From positions 1 through 44,360 of the forward strand of contig VBDQ01000034.1 in the NCBI GenBank assembly GCA_005889075.1: DNA of 44,360 nucleotides, written 5' to 3'. The notes under the pieces are model-generated. The model was given only the letters and a program-made list of their open reading frames with translations, had not been told where the DNA came from and searched no databases. Each line of letters starts with the position of its first letter. Position 1 is the first letter of the stretch. This stretch comes from Chloroflexota bacterium. GTDB taxonomy: Bacteria; Chloroflexota; Limnocylindria; P2-11E. Positions 22,345 through 30,672 of this stretch are shown one piece after another. Made by a program: the position numbers and the translations under genes.

Positions 22345-23558
22345 GCGACCCCCTCAAGCACGAGCGGGACCACCTGCTCGGCGAGGACGCGGGGCCACGC
22401 CAGGGCGCGCGCCCGCGACCGGAACCGCGCGAGCGGATGATCGAGGACGCGCTGCACCGTGTCGGCGATCGCCTCGCCTGACGAATCCGGTGCCACGTAC
22501 GCGGCCGCATCGCCGGCCAGGGCGCGCAGCGTGGGTAGGTCGCTCGTGACGATCGGCAGGCGGTGCAAGGCCGCCTCGAGCAGCGGGATGCCGAAACCCT
22601 CGTTCTGGCTCGGCAGGACGAGCGCATCGGCAAGGGCGTAGAGATCCGTCACGAGTCGATACGGGGCACGGATCCCAAGTGCGTACAGAAGGTGGACGCG
22701 GCCCGCGGCCTTGGCGAGAGAGATGAGCTCGGCAAGGTAGCGCGCGTTCGCCGGATTGTGCGGGCCCGGCAGGCCGGTCACGACGAGCGCCGCGTTGCGT
22801 CCGCGGCCGCGGAGTGCGGCGGTCGCTGCGATCGCGGCCTCGACCCGCTTGCGGCGGGTCACGCGGGCCGGCAGGAGAAGCAGGGGATCCGCGGTCCAGA
22901 GGTCGAGGCGCTCCGCGAGGTGGACGCCCGCCGGGGACAGCCCGAGCACGGCGGCCATGTCCACGCCATTCGGAACGACCGCGATTCGCTCCCGCGCGAG
23001 CCCGGTCAGCTGGCCGAGTTGTCGCGCACGCTCCTCCGAGACGGTGACGTAGCGGATGCTCGGATGTGCCCGCGCGATGAGATCCCAGGGTTCACCAGGA
23101 TGACGCTCGGCCACATAGAGCCGGTCGCACCATGCCAGATCGTGGGTCCACGCGATCACGAGCCCGGGGCGCTCGCTCGCGAGCCATACGATCGCCGCCG
23201 TCAGCGCGAGGTTGAAGTTCATCGTCAGAACGTTGTGCACGACGACGCGCTCCGCACGCGCGAAGATCGGTCGGAGCTTGCGCACGAGCCGCTCGACGAG
23301 ACGGTCGTGCTCTTTGCTTCGCTCGCCCTGGGCGAGCCGCCGGTAGTCGCGGAGCACCGTCGCGTTCCGGGAGTCGACTTCTGGCACGCGCGCCATCCGG
23401 ATCCCGGCGGGCGCACGGCCGCGACCGGCGACGACGGTCACGCTCGCGCCGGCGGCACGCAGCGCCTGCGCATGTACGCCCATGACCTGCTCGACCCCAC
23501 CGAGGATCGAGGGCGCGCTGTAGTGGACGAGGACGACGCGCGGGCGCCGACGCGTCAC
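22341..23558 (-). CDS. GT4-family glycosyltransferase, 405 aa
   Basis: GT-B fold enzyme: 'HYSAPSILGGVEQVMGVHAQAL' is the N-terminal acceptor loop of GT4 mannosyl/glucosyltransferases; 'AVVPNGVD' precedes the C-terminal Rossmann half, which has 'LLLPARVTRRKRVEAAIAA' (nucleotide-phosphate Arg/Lys), and the E-x7-E 'SQNEGFGIPLLEAAL'. Donor and acceptor cannot be assigned; mannose from GDP-mannose is a common choice for this form. It starts at the GTG at 23558, overlapping the upstream stop by GTGA, and is followed by the USP-GpgS gene with ATGA. Confidence 0.88.
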   Translation of the reverse strand: MTRRRPRVVLVHYSAPSILGGVEQVMGVHAQALRAAGASVTVVAGRGRAPAGIRMARVPEVDSRNATVLRDYRRLAQGERSKEHDRLVERLVRKLRPIFARAERVVVHNVLTMNFNLALTAAIVWLASERPGLVIAWTHDLAWCDRLYVAERHPGEPWDLIARAHPSIRYVTVSEERARQLGQLTGLARERIAVVPNGVDMAAVLGLSPAGVHLAERLDLWTADPLLLLPARVTRRKRVEAAIAATAALRGRGRNAALVVTGLPGPHNPANARYLAELISLAKAAGRVHLLYALGIRAPYRLVTDLYALADALVLPSQNEGFGIPLLEAALHRLPIVTSDLPTLRALAGDAAAYVAPDSSGEAIADTVQRVLDHPLARFRSRARALAWPRVLAEQVVPLVLEGVA

Positions 23559-25666
23559 GCGACGGCCGCCGCCTTGGCGCTCGCCACGCGTCCATGCCCG
23601 CCGACGATGTGATCGCCCTTCGGGCCTCGGCGCACCCGGAAGGTGAGGCGGGTGTCGAAGACGCGCAGATCGCGCACGTCGACGCGGTCAAGCCAGGGCG
23701 GCAGAGCCGGATCGAGGAGGAGGCGCTGCGTGTTGAGGTCCGGCTGCATACCGAGCAGCGCGCGCAGGCAGAGGAACACCATGCCCGCGGACCAGGCCTG
23801 CGGGATGCACGACACGAGGTAATCCGCCGGACGAGACGAGAACCGCAGATCGCGTTGGAACCCGCACCAGAGCTCTGGCAGCCGGTTCGAAGGAAAGCGA
23901 CGGCCGGCCTCGATGAGCGCACTCGCGATCTCGGCGGCCTCTTCGCGCAGGCCGTATCGCGCGAATCCCTGCGCGATCAGCGAGTTGTCGTGGGGCCAAA
24001 CCGAACCGTTGTGGTAGCTCATCGGGTTGTACGTCGGGTACCGGGTCGAGAGCGTCCGGATGCCCCAGCCGGTGTACATGTCGGGCGCCATCAGCCGGCG
24101 CGCGACCGCGGCGGCGTGCTCGGGGCTCGCGATCCCGCCCCAGAGGGCGTGTCCCGCGTTGCTCGTGACCGCGCCAACCTGCTTCTTCGCGCCGTCGAGC
24201 GCTTGTGCGTAGCAGCCCTCCGCGCCCATCCAGAAGTCACGCTCGAACCGCTCGGCTAGCTCCTTCGCCTCGCCGCGCAGCTTGTCCGCGCGAGTCCGGT
24301 CGCCGTCGATCTCGTACAGATCGGCGACGCCCATCTTCGCCGCGTAGACGTAGGCCTGCACCTCGACGAGCGCGGCCGGAAGCTTGGACCACTTGCCGTC
24401 GGGATCCGACAGCGAATTGGCAGAGTCCTTCCAACCCTGGCTGCGCATCTCGGTGTCGCGCGAGCCGTATTCGACGTACCCGTCGCGGTCCGGATCGCCG
24501 TACGGTCCGTCGCACCAGGTGAGCGCGCGCTCGGCGGCGGGGAGTAGCTCGCGCCACAGCGTGCGGTCCCCGGTCCACTTCACGGTCTCGGCGAAGACCA
24601 ACGCGAAGAGCGGTGTCGCGTCGACGGATCCGTAGTAGGGCCTGTGCGGGATCTCGGCGAGACGCGCGAGCTCGCCACGCCGCAGCTCGTGGAAGATCTT
24701 GCCTGGCTCTTCCTCGGTGTACTCGTCGACCTTCTTGCCTTGATGCGCGGCGAGGAGCCGGAGCGTCCCCTTGGCGATATCGGAGTTCCAACCGAGCGTC
24801 TGGTACGCGGAGATGAGACCGTCGCGCCCGAACGGGACCGCATACCAGGGAATGCCCGCGGTCGGGAATGGGCCGCTGGCGTGGAATTCGAGGAGCGCGC
24901 GCATGTCGAGCGCGCTGCGCGTGATGAGTCCCTCGTCGAGGGTCTCGGAGCTCGTCGTGTATCGCGCGCACGCCCGCAGGAACCGTCGGTAGCGCGCGTT
25001 GAGCGCGTCGATCGCGTCGTCGAAGCGGTCGGGCGACGCGGCGGCGCCGGCGCCGTCCTCGCGCGGGATCACCGCGAGCTCGAGCTGGAGGAACTCTTGT
25101 GGCCCGAGCGTGCGCGTCACGCGAAAGCAATTTCGCTCGATGGTGTCGGGCGCCGGGCGGAGCGTGATTTCCGTGGTCCGACGAACGCCGTCGCGGCCGA
25201 GACGTTCGAACACGATGCCGCCCTCGCGCGGTCCCAGCTGTGATGCGAGCGGCTCCTGCGAGAGCTCGCGATAGGCGCGTACCGCAAACATGTCGCGGAA
25301 GGCCGCTTCGAATTCGAGCTCGACGGTGACATCGATCTTGTGCGCGTTCGCGTTCAGGACACCGACGCGTTCGCGCAGCCCATCCGCGAGGAACCGCGTC
25401 CGTCGGATGGAAAGCGTGTCCGCGGCATGACGAGCCAAGCCGAGGACCGGTCCGCCGGAGTGCATGAGCTGGAACGTGGCGACGTAGTTCTCCTCGGTGT
25501 TCGCCGACAGCAGGATCGGACGCTGGCCGTTGACGCGCACCGCGTAGCCCGACAGGTACTGGGTGTCGTGGTAATAGAGCCCGAGCGGGCTCGTGGCGCC
25601 GAGGGGCAGGCTGCCGTCGTCCTCGGTGACGAGGACGAGGGCGTCCTCCTTGAGCGAGACCGTCAC
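23555..25666 (-). CDS. Glycogen-debranching-like (MGH1/GH63-like) glycoside hydrolase, 703 aa
   Basis: The N-terminal ~230 residues are a glycogen-debranching N-terminal beta domain ('SPLGLYYHDTQYLSGYAVRVNG'), and the rest an (alpha/alpha)6 barrel: 'FPTAGIPWYAVPFGRDGLISAYQTL' with the candidate catalytic Asp, 'YGSVDATPLFALVFAE', 'GWKDSANSL', and 'MSYHNGSVWPHDNSLIAQGF' with the catalytic acid region. This architecture covers amylo-alpha-1,6-glucosidases and mannosyl/glucosyl-glycerate hydrolases, so given neighbours GpgS-like and GT78-like enzymes the latter is attractive. No signal peptide, so cytosolic. GTG 25666 overlaps the upstream GT stop by GTGA. Confidence 0.85.
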   Translation of the reverse strand: MTVSLKEDALVLVTEDDGSLPLGATSPLGLYYHDTQYLSGYAVRVNGQRPILLSANTEENYVATFQLMHSGGPVLGLARHAADTLSIRRTRFLADGLRERVGVLNANAHKIDVTVELEFEAAFRDMFAVRAYRELSQEPLASQLGPREGGIVFERLGRDGVRRTTEITLRPAPDTIERNCFRVTRTLGPQEFLQLELAVIPREDGAGAAASPDRFDDAIDALNARYRRFLRACARYTTSSETLDEGLITRSALDMRALLEFHASGPFPTAGIPWYAVPFGRDGLISAYQTLGWNSDIAKGTLRLLAAHQGKKVDEYTEEEPGKIFHELRRGELARLAEIPHRPYYGSVDATPLFALVFAETVKWTGDRTLWRELLPAAERALTWCDGPYGDPDRDGYVEYGSRDTEMRSQGWKDSANSLSDPDGKWSKLPAALVEVQAYVYAAKMGVADLYEIDGDRTRADKLRGEAKELAERFERDFWMGAEGCYAQALDGAKKQVGAVTSNAGHALWGGIASPEHAAAVARRLMAPDMYTGWGIRTLSTRYPTYNPMSYHNGSVWPHDNSLIAQGFARYGLREEAAEIASALIEAGRRFPSNRLPELWCGFQRDLRFSSRPADYLVSCIPQAWSAGMVFLCLRALLGMQPDLNTQRLLLDPALPPWLDRVDVRDLRVFDTRLTFRVRRGPKGDHIVGGHGRVASAKAAAVA

Positions 25667-26907
25667 GCTCGAGACGGCTCGCTCGCCGACCAGCGCTCCA
25701 CGAGCGACGGCTTGAACCGTTCGAAGGCGAGCGCCTGCGCCTCGACGTGGCGCTCGGCGCCCGCCGAGTCGAGCTCCTTGACCTCGTCGATGAGCGCCGC
25801 GACCCGCGCGAAGTAGACAGGCAAGAGCGCCCGCGCGAGCACCTCGGTGTCATCCCGGTCCCTGGCCGCCGCGACGATGTCGTACACCGTCCTCGCCCAG
25901 AGCTCGTCGTCGATCGCTCCGACGTGCCCGGCCTTCACGGCTTCCTCGATCGTCGCGCGCACGTCGGCGCCGAGGAGGGCGTCCCAGACGCGGCCCTCCG
26001 TCTGAGCACCCGCCTGGAACTTATCGATGAGGATCGACATGCTCGCGTTCACCGCCTCAGGCTCGACCGGCCTGATCTCGCCGATCACCGGGACGTCGCG
26101 CGATCCGGAAACGCCGCTCCAGATCGCCACCGCCTCCGGCCGGCGCGCGAGCGCGAGCAGCGTGCCGACCACCTGGGTGAACATCGGTCCCAGATCCGCC
26201 CCGGGATCCTTTGGGTCGTGGATCTTGGCGCCGAGGAAGGCCTGGGCGATGCGCGCGCCACCCACCAAGGCGGTCGTCGTCATGAAGATGTCGATGCCGA
26301 AACGCGCAACGTCCGTGTCCCAGACCGGTTCGCTCACGTAGGTCGACGCGAGCCGGCTGCTGAAGCCGAACTCGCCGCCGATCGGTTGGCGGATCCGCGC
26401 GCCGTAGAGGGCGCGGGTGAGCGGATACGCGATCGTGTTCGTGATCGTCCCGTCGTACTTGTGGCGGGCGTAGAGCGGTGTCACGTACTCGGCCTCACCG
26501 CGGACGATCGGACCGACCAGACGCTCGATCCACTCGGGAGTGATGCTCCGCAGGTCGCTGTCGACGACCGCACAGGCGCGCGCTCCGAGCAGGCCCACCG
26601 CCTCGAAGATCGCGCGGAACGCCGAACCCTTCCCAGAGCGCCCCTGGTACCGACCGGCGACGGCGGGCACGCCATCGGCGGACGCGCGCACCCGATCGGT
26701 CGTGCCGTCCTCGGAACCGCCGTCCGCATTGACGATCGCGACGCGCGCGTCGCCGAAGTGGCGGCGCAGCCCTTCCGCCGCGACGGTCGCGACGTGACCG
26801 ATCGTCCCGGCGTTACGGAAGCTCGGGATGCCGACGACGATGTCGGCCTCGCCCACGCGGCGAATGCCTTCGCGCAGCTCCGCGCTCAGCGCCGTGGTCT
26901 CTGCCAT
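25663..26907 (-). CDS. GT-A glycosyltransferase resembling mannosylglycerate synthase (GT78), 414 aa
   Basis: 'ADIVVGIPSFRNAGTIGHV' opens a GT-A fold; 'GKGSAFRAIFEAVG' and the metal-binding D116-S-D118 in 'AVVDSDLRSITPEWI' follow. The segment 'ITNTIAYPL..ALYGARIRQPIGGEFGFS' parallels the Rhodothermus MGS pattern 'DMIT...EQPLGGEL' (recalled, not aligned by machine). MGS makes mannosylglycerate directly from GDP-mannose and glycerate. A C-terminal helical half of ~150 residues completes it. First gene of the leftward operon, with a good SD (AGAAGGGA) eight bases before the ATG and TATCGT as -10. Function is likely, not proven. Confidence 0.75.
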   Translation of the reverse strand: MAETTALSAELREGIRRVGEADIVVGIPSFRNAGTIGHVATVAAEGLRRHFGDARVAIVNADGGSEDGTTDRVRASADGVPAVAGRYQGRSGKGSAFRAIFEAVGLLGARACAVVDSDLRSITPEWIERLVGPIVRGEAEYVTPLYARHKYDGTITNTIAYPLTRALYGARIRQPIGGEFGFSSRLASTYVSEPVWDTDVARFGIDIFMTTTALVGGARIAQAFLGAKIHDPKDPGADLGPMFTQVVGTLLALARRPEAVAIWSGVSGSRDVPVIGEIRPVEPEAVNASMSILIDKFQAGAQTEGRVWDALLGADVRATIEEAVKAGHVGAIDDELWARTVYDIVAAARDRDDTEVLARALLPVYFARVAALIDEVKELDSAGAERHVEAQALAFERFKPSLVERWSASEPSRA

Positions 26908-26921
26908 CGCGATCCCTTCTT

Positions 26922-26928
26922 TACGATA
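26922..26928. promoter_or_regulatory. Symmetric bidirectional -10 (TACGATA)
   Basis: TACGATA reads TACGAT rightward (26922-26927, nine bases before the DedA TTG) and TATCGT leftward (26928-26923, before the SD of the glycosyltransferase gene). The 29-base gap between the divergent ORFs holds no other -10-like element. Symmetric -10 elements are known to drive divergent transcription in bacteria, so the two operons are probably co-fired. Confidence 0.5.
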
Positions 26929-26936
26929 CCGACGGT

Positions 26937-27572
26937 TTGATCGACGCCCTCGACCAATTCGTCCTTCCGTTCATCGACTCGCTCTACGGACGATTCGGCT
27001 ACATCGGGGTCGTCATCGCCATGAGCATCGAGAGTGCCGCGATCCCCATCCCGAGCGAGCTCATCCTGCCGTTCGCCGGCTGGAGTGTGGCGCGCGGCGT
27101 GATCGAGCCGCTCACGCAGTCGCCGTGGACGTACTGGGGCGCGGTGCTCGCGGGGGTCATCGGCAACACCGCTGGGTCGCTCGTCGGCTACACGGTCGGG
27201 GCGTTCGGCGGTCGGCCGCTCCTCGACCGATATGGCCGCTACGTCCTCATCAGCATGCATGACCTCGACATCGCGGATCGCTGGTTCGCGCGATGGGGCG
27301 ATCTCACCGTGTTCTTCTCACGGATGCTGCCGATCGTCCGCACGTTCATCTCGATCCCGGCCGGGGTCGCGCGGATGCCGCTCTGGCGCTTCGTCCTCTT
27401 CTCCGTCGCGGGGGCGATCCCGTGGGTCATGCTCCTTGTCTGGGGCGGGTTGGTCCTCGGCGATAAGTGGCAGGACATCAAAGGCGCGCTCCGTGGCCTC
27501 GACTACCTCGTCGCCGCTGCCGTCATCCTCCTCGTCGGGCTCTTCGTCTGGCGTCACGTGCGCGCCCGTTGA
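26937..27572 (+). CDS. DedA-family membrane protein, 211 aa
   Basis: Family signatures are 'ESAAIPIPSELILPFAGW' (E-x-PIPSE) and 'FFSRMLPIVRTFISIPAGVARMPLWRF', with re-entrant segments and about four membrane helices. Members of the DedA family include undecaprenyl-phosphate flippases and PE transporters; the adjacent PAP2 phosphatase makes the undecaprenyl phosphate role attractive. The TTG at 26937 starts it nine bases after TACGAT; the next gene's TTG overlaps its stop (TTGA). Confidence 0.88.
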   Translation: MIDALDQFVLPFIDSLYGRFGYIGVVIAMSIESAAIPIPSELILPFAGWSVARGVIEPLTQSPWTYWGAVLAGVIGNTAGSLVGYTVGAFGGRPLLDRYGRYVLISMHDLDIADRWFARWGDLTVFFSRMLPIVRTFISIPAGVARMPLWRFVLFSVAGAIPWVMLLVWGGLVLGDKWQDIKGALRGLDYLVAAAVILLVGLFVWRHVRAR

Positions 27573-30571
27573 ACGACGTTCTCGGCGCCCTGGGCGCGCT
27601 CGATCGGCAGCTCTACCTCGGCATCGTGGACGCGCGCAACCCGCTGCTCGCGGTGCTCGCGATCGCCCTGACGTACCTCAACTACAACGGGCTCATCTGG
27701 TGGGTGGGCATCGTCGCGCTCGCGCGTGCGCGCGGAATCGGGCGGCGCGGCATCGCGTCCGCGGCGACGGTCGTTCTCGGTCTCGCCGACGCGTGGATCG
27801 TCGCGGAGCTCTTGAAGTTCGTCTTCGCCCGGCCGCGGCCGTTCAACGTGGTGGGGATTCCGGAGGGCGGCACGCCGGTCCAGCTCCTGACGGTCATTCC
27901 GCAGCCGACGTCGTTCTCATTCCCCTCGGGCGACGCGGCGCTCGCATTCGGCGCCGCGGTCGCGCTCGGGATCGTGTCGCCTCGCCTGCGCTGGCCGGCG
28001 CTGCTCTTCGCCGCGGCGATCGCGCTCTCGCGCGTCGTCGTCGGCGCGCACTATCCCGGCGACGTCCTCGCCGGCGCGCTCCTGGGGTCGTTGTCCGGGC
28101 TGGTCGCGCCGCACGCCGTCGCGCTCGTGCGCCGCCGTTTCCACTGGCGCGCCTTCGTCGTCCCGCACACGCATTGGGACCGCGAGTGGTACGAGCGTTT
28201 CGAAGGCTACCGCGCACGGCTGGTGCCGATGATCTCGCGTCTGCTCGACGTGCTCGAGAGAGATCCCGAGTTCCGCTCGTTCACGTTCGACGGGCAGACG
28301 ATCCCGATCCAGGACCATCTCGAGAAGCGGCCCGAGGACCGTCCCCGGATCGAGGCGCTCGTTCGCGCCGACCGCCTCTTGATCGGACCGTGGCACGTGC
28401 TCGCGGATCTGCTGCTCGTCTCGGGCGAGTCGATCATCCGCAACCTGCAGGAAGGCCTCCGCGTCTCCGGCGAGATCGGCCGCGCCGCGACGGTCGCGTA
28501 CGTGGCCGACCCGTTCGGACATCCGGCGCAGATCCCGCAGATCCTGCGCGGCTTCGGCTACGACACGTACGTGTTCGCGCGCGGGATGGGCGACGAGGGC
28601 GAGGACGTCGGTTCGGAGTTCCTCTGGGAGGCGCCGTCCGGTGATCGGATCCGCGCCGCGCACCTCGTGGCGCATTACTCGAACGGCCTCCCGCTGGTCG
28701 GACCGCCCGACGAGGACGCAGCCGCTCTCGGGCGGCGTGTCGCGCGAGCGGCACCCACGATGGTCGACCGCCTCGCCCCGTACGCGAACGGCGATGCGCT
28801 CCTCTTCATGGTGGGCGACGATCACGTCGAGGCATACCCGCGGCTGCCCGAAGCGGTGCGTGCGATGCATCGCGCGCTTCCGAACGTCGAGACGCGCATC
28901 GCCAGCCTCGAGGAGTACGCCGCGGCGATGCCGGCCGGCCGCAATGTCGTGACCGGTGAGATCGTCCGCGGTCGGTACCGCCCGATCCTCCGAGGCGTGA
29001 ACTCGGCGCGCGTTTGGATAAAACAGGAGAACGCCGCGTGCGAGCGCCTTCTCGTGGAGCGCTGCGAGCCTCTCGACGCGCTCACGGGCGGCGGTGCGGC
29101 CGACGATCTCCGCATGCTGTGGCGGACGCTCCTTCAGAACCACCCTCACGATTCGATCTGCGGCTGCTCCATCGACGCTGTCCACGACATCGACATGGCT
29201 CCGCGGTTCGCGTTCGTGCGCCAACACGGGACGGCACTCGCGGATCGTTTGCTCCGGCGCATCGTCGGCGAGGGACGCGCCCCGATGGTGTGGGACCCCT
29301 TGCCATACGAGCGCCAGGCGGTCGTCGAGGTCGATGGCGTTCCCGTGCGTGTGCGCACCGTCGGTATCGGCGTCGTGCCGCTCGAGCGCGTGGCGGGAGG
29401 CCTCCGCGCCGACGGCGACGCCGCGATCGAGAACGAGCACCTGCGGGTGGAGGTCGAGCCGGACGGAAGCTTTTTCGTGATCGATCGTGCGACCGGGGGG
29501 CGCAGCGGGCGGTTCAACACGCTGGTCTCTGAAGGCGACCGCGGCGATGAGTACACGTATTCGTACGCCGGCCCGACCGTGGGCTCGCGCGAGGTGGTGG
29601 CGGAGCGATCGGCCTCTGTTGCGGGTGACCGCGCGACCGTCACGGCCAACTTCGTCTTACGCCTTCCGGCAGAGCTGCGCGGAGATCGCTTGGCGCGATC
29701 TCCGGAGCTGGTGGACTGCCCGGTCCGCGCGGCGATCTCGGTCGATGCCGGTGCGCGCCGTGTCGACGTGACGCTCGCAGTGACGAACCGAGCGCGCGAT
29801 CACCGCTTGCGCGTGCTTTGCGAGACCGGGACCCGGACCCTGACTCATTACGCCGGTGCCGCGTTTGCCACGATCGAGCGACAGAACCGTCTCCAAGTTC
29901 GCACCGGGTGGATCGAGCCGGCGACCGCGGACGCGTGCCTTCACGACTTCGTCGCCGTCCGTGGCGCGACGCGCGGTCTTGCCTTGGGCGTAGATGGGCT
30001 CCGCGAGTACGCGGTCCTCCACGACGGACAAACGATCGCGATCACGCTGCTGCGCGCCGTCGGCTTCCTGTCGCGTGGCGATCTCCCGGAACGGCGCGGC
30101 CACGCTGGCCCCGCGCTGGCGACCCCTTCCGCGCAGTGCCTGGGGGAGCAGCGGTACCGCTACACGGTCGTCCCCCTCGACGGCGATTCCGAGCTCGCCG
30201 ATGCGGCACATACCGTTCGCGAGTGGTTATCGCCACCGGTAGTCGTTCCGGGAGACGGGACCACACAGTCCTTTCTCTCGTTCGTCGATGCGAGGACGCC
30301 TGTGGTGCTGAGCTCGCTGCGATCCGCGCGCGACGGTTCGCTGGTGGTCCGCCTCGCGAATCCGCATCCGGGCGAGGCCTCGGTCTCGCTTCGCTTCTCT
30401 CGGCGCGTCGTCGCAGCGCGTCCGGTCGACCTTCGTGAAGGCGAGACCGGCCTCGGGAACACCGGCCTCGAGGTCCTCCGGACCGCCGCGCCGCTTCAGG
30501 TCGCCGACGACGTCGCGACCGCCCGACTTCAGCCCTTCGAGATCGGAACGTGGCTCGTGCGTCTCACCTGA
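27569..30571 (+). CDS. PAP2 phosphatase fused to GH38 alpha-mannosidase (MngB-like), 1000 aa
   Basis: One uninterrupted frame from the TTG overlapping DedA's stop (TTGA). Residues 1-190 are a multi-helix PAP2 domain: motif 1 'KFVFARPRP', motif 2 'FPSGD' where the usual His is Asp, motif 3 'SRVVVGAHYPGD'. Ten residues after the last helix comes the GH38 N-terminus: 'PHTHWDREWY' (zinc ligands, 199-208), 'LDGQT'-like 'FDGQTIPIQ', 'GPWHVLADLLLVSGESIIRNL', nucleophile D314 in 'ADPFGHPAQ', and the second zinc site 'LLQNHPHDSICGCS'. 'GLREYAVLHDGQTIAITLLRAVGFLS' near the end parallels E. coli MngB. PAP2 active sites face outside while its C-terminus is normally cytosolic, so the hydrolase would be inside. 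I know of no such fusion. Confidence 0.88.
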   Translation: MNDVLGALGALDRQLYLGIVDARNPLLAVLAIALTYLNYNGLIWWVGIVALARARGIGRRGIASAATVVLGLADAWIVAELLKFVFARPRPFNVVGIPEGGTPVQLLTVIPQPTSFSFPSGDAALAFGAAVALGIVSPRLRWPALLFAAAIALSRVVVGAHYPGDVLAGALLGSLSGLVAPHAVALVRRRFHWRAFVVPHTHWDREWYERFEGYRARLVPMISRLLDVLERDPEFRSFTFDGQTIPIQDHLEKRPEDRPRIEALVRADRLLIGPWHVLADLLLVSGESIIRNLQEGLRVSGEIGRAATVAYVADPFGHPAQIPQILRGFGYDTYVFARGMGDEGEDVGSEFLWEAPSGDRIRAAHLVAHYSNGLPLVGPPDEDAAALGRRVARAAPTMVDRLAPYANGDALLFMVGDDHVEAYPRLPEAVRAMHRALPNVETRIASLEEYAAAMPAGRNVVTGEIVRGRYRPILRGVNSARVWIKQENAACERLLVERCEPLDALTGGGAADDLRMLWRTLLQNHPHDSICGCSIDAVHDIDMAPRFAFVRQHGTALADRLLRRIVGEGRAPMVWDPLPYERQAVVEVDGVPVRVRTVGIGVVPLERVAGGLRADGDAAIENEHLRVEVEPDGSFFVIDRATGGRSGRFNTLVSEGDRGDEYTYSYAGPTVGSREVVAERSASVAGDRATVTANFVLRLPAELRGDRLARSPELVDCPVRAAISVDAGARRVDVTLAVTNRARDHRLRVLCETGTRTLTHYAGAAFATIERQNRLQVRTGWIEPATADACLHDFVAVRGATRGLALGVDGLREYAVLHDGQTIAITLLRAVGFLSRGDLPERRGHAGPALATPSAQCLGEQRYRYTVVPLDGDSELADAAHTVREWLSPPVVVPGDGTTQSFLSFVDARTPVVLSSLRSARDGSLVVRLANPHPGEASVSLRFSRRVVAARPVDLREGETGLGNTGLEVLRTAAPLQVADDVATARLQPFEIGTWLVRLT

Positions 30572-30580
30572 GGCCCCGCG

Positions 30581-30638
30581 CACGAATGTGCGACGCCGCC
30601 CGCACGAAATGACGACGGGTCCACACGAAATGACGACG
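30581..30638 (+). repeat. Iterated ~15-bp direct repeats, 21-22 bp period
   Basis: CACGAAATGACGACG occurs exactly at 30603-30617 and 30624-30638, 21 bases apart, with a degenerate third copy (CACGAATGTGCGACG) starting at 30581, 22 bases earlier. A partial CACGACG follows near 30642. They lie just upstream of the TACGGT -10 of the next gene and on the same helical face (two turns apart), so an operator array for a regulator is plausible. Confidence 0.7.
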
Positions 30639-30660
30639 AGACACGACGCCCGCGCTCAGG

Positions 30661-30666
30661 TACGGT
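30661..30666 (+). promoter_or_regulatory. Candidate -10 TACGGT for the secreted protein gene
   Basis: TACGGT ends six bases before the GTG at 30673; no SD is present, matching the leaderless pattern elsewhere. The direct-repeat array ends 22 bases upstream of it. Confidence 0.45.
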
Positions 30667-30672
30667 CCGCCC

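Noticed and set aside
27467..27568. Upstream extension of the PAP2-GH38 frame
   Set aside because: It runs out of frame over the DedA gene; the TTG at 27569 gives the usual 4-base overlap.
28100..28200. Frameshift as cause of the PAP2-GH38 join
   Set aside because: No stop or frame change is needed: both domains are in the same frame and codon use is even through the junction, though only read data can exclude an indel pair.
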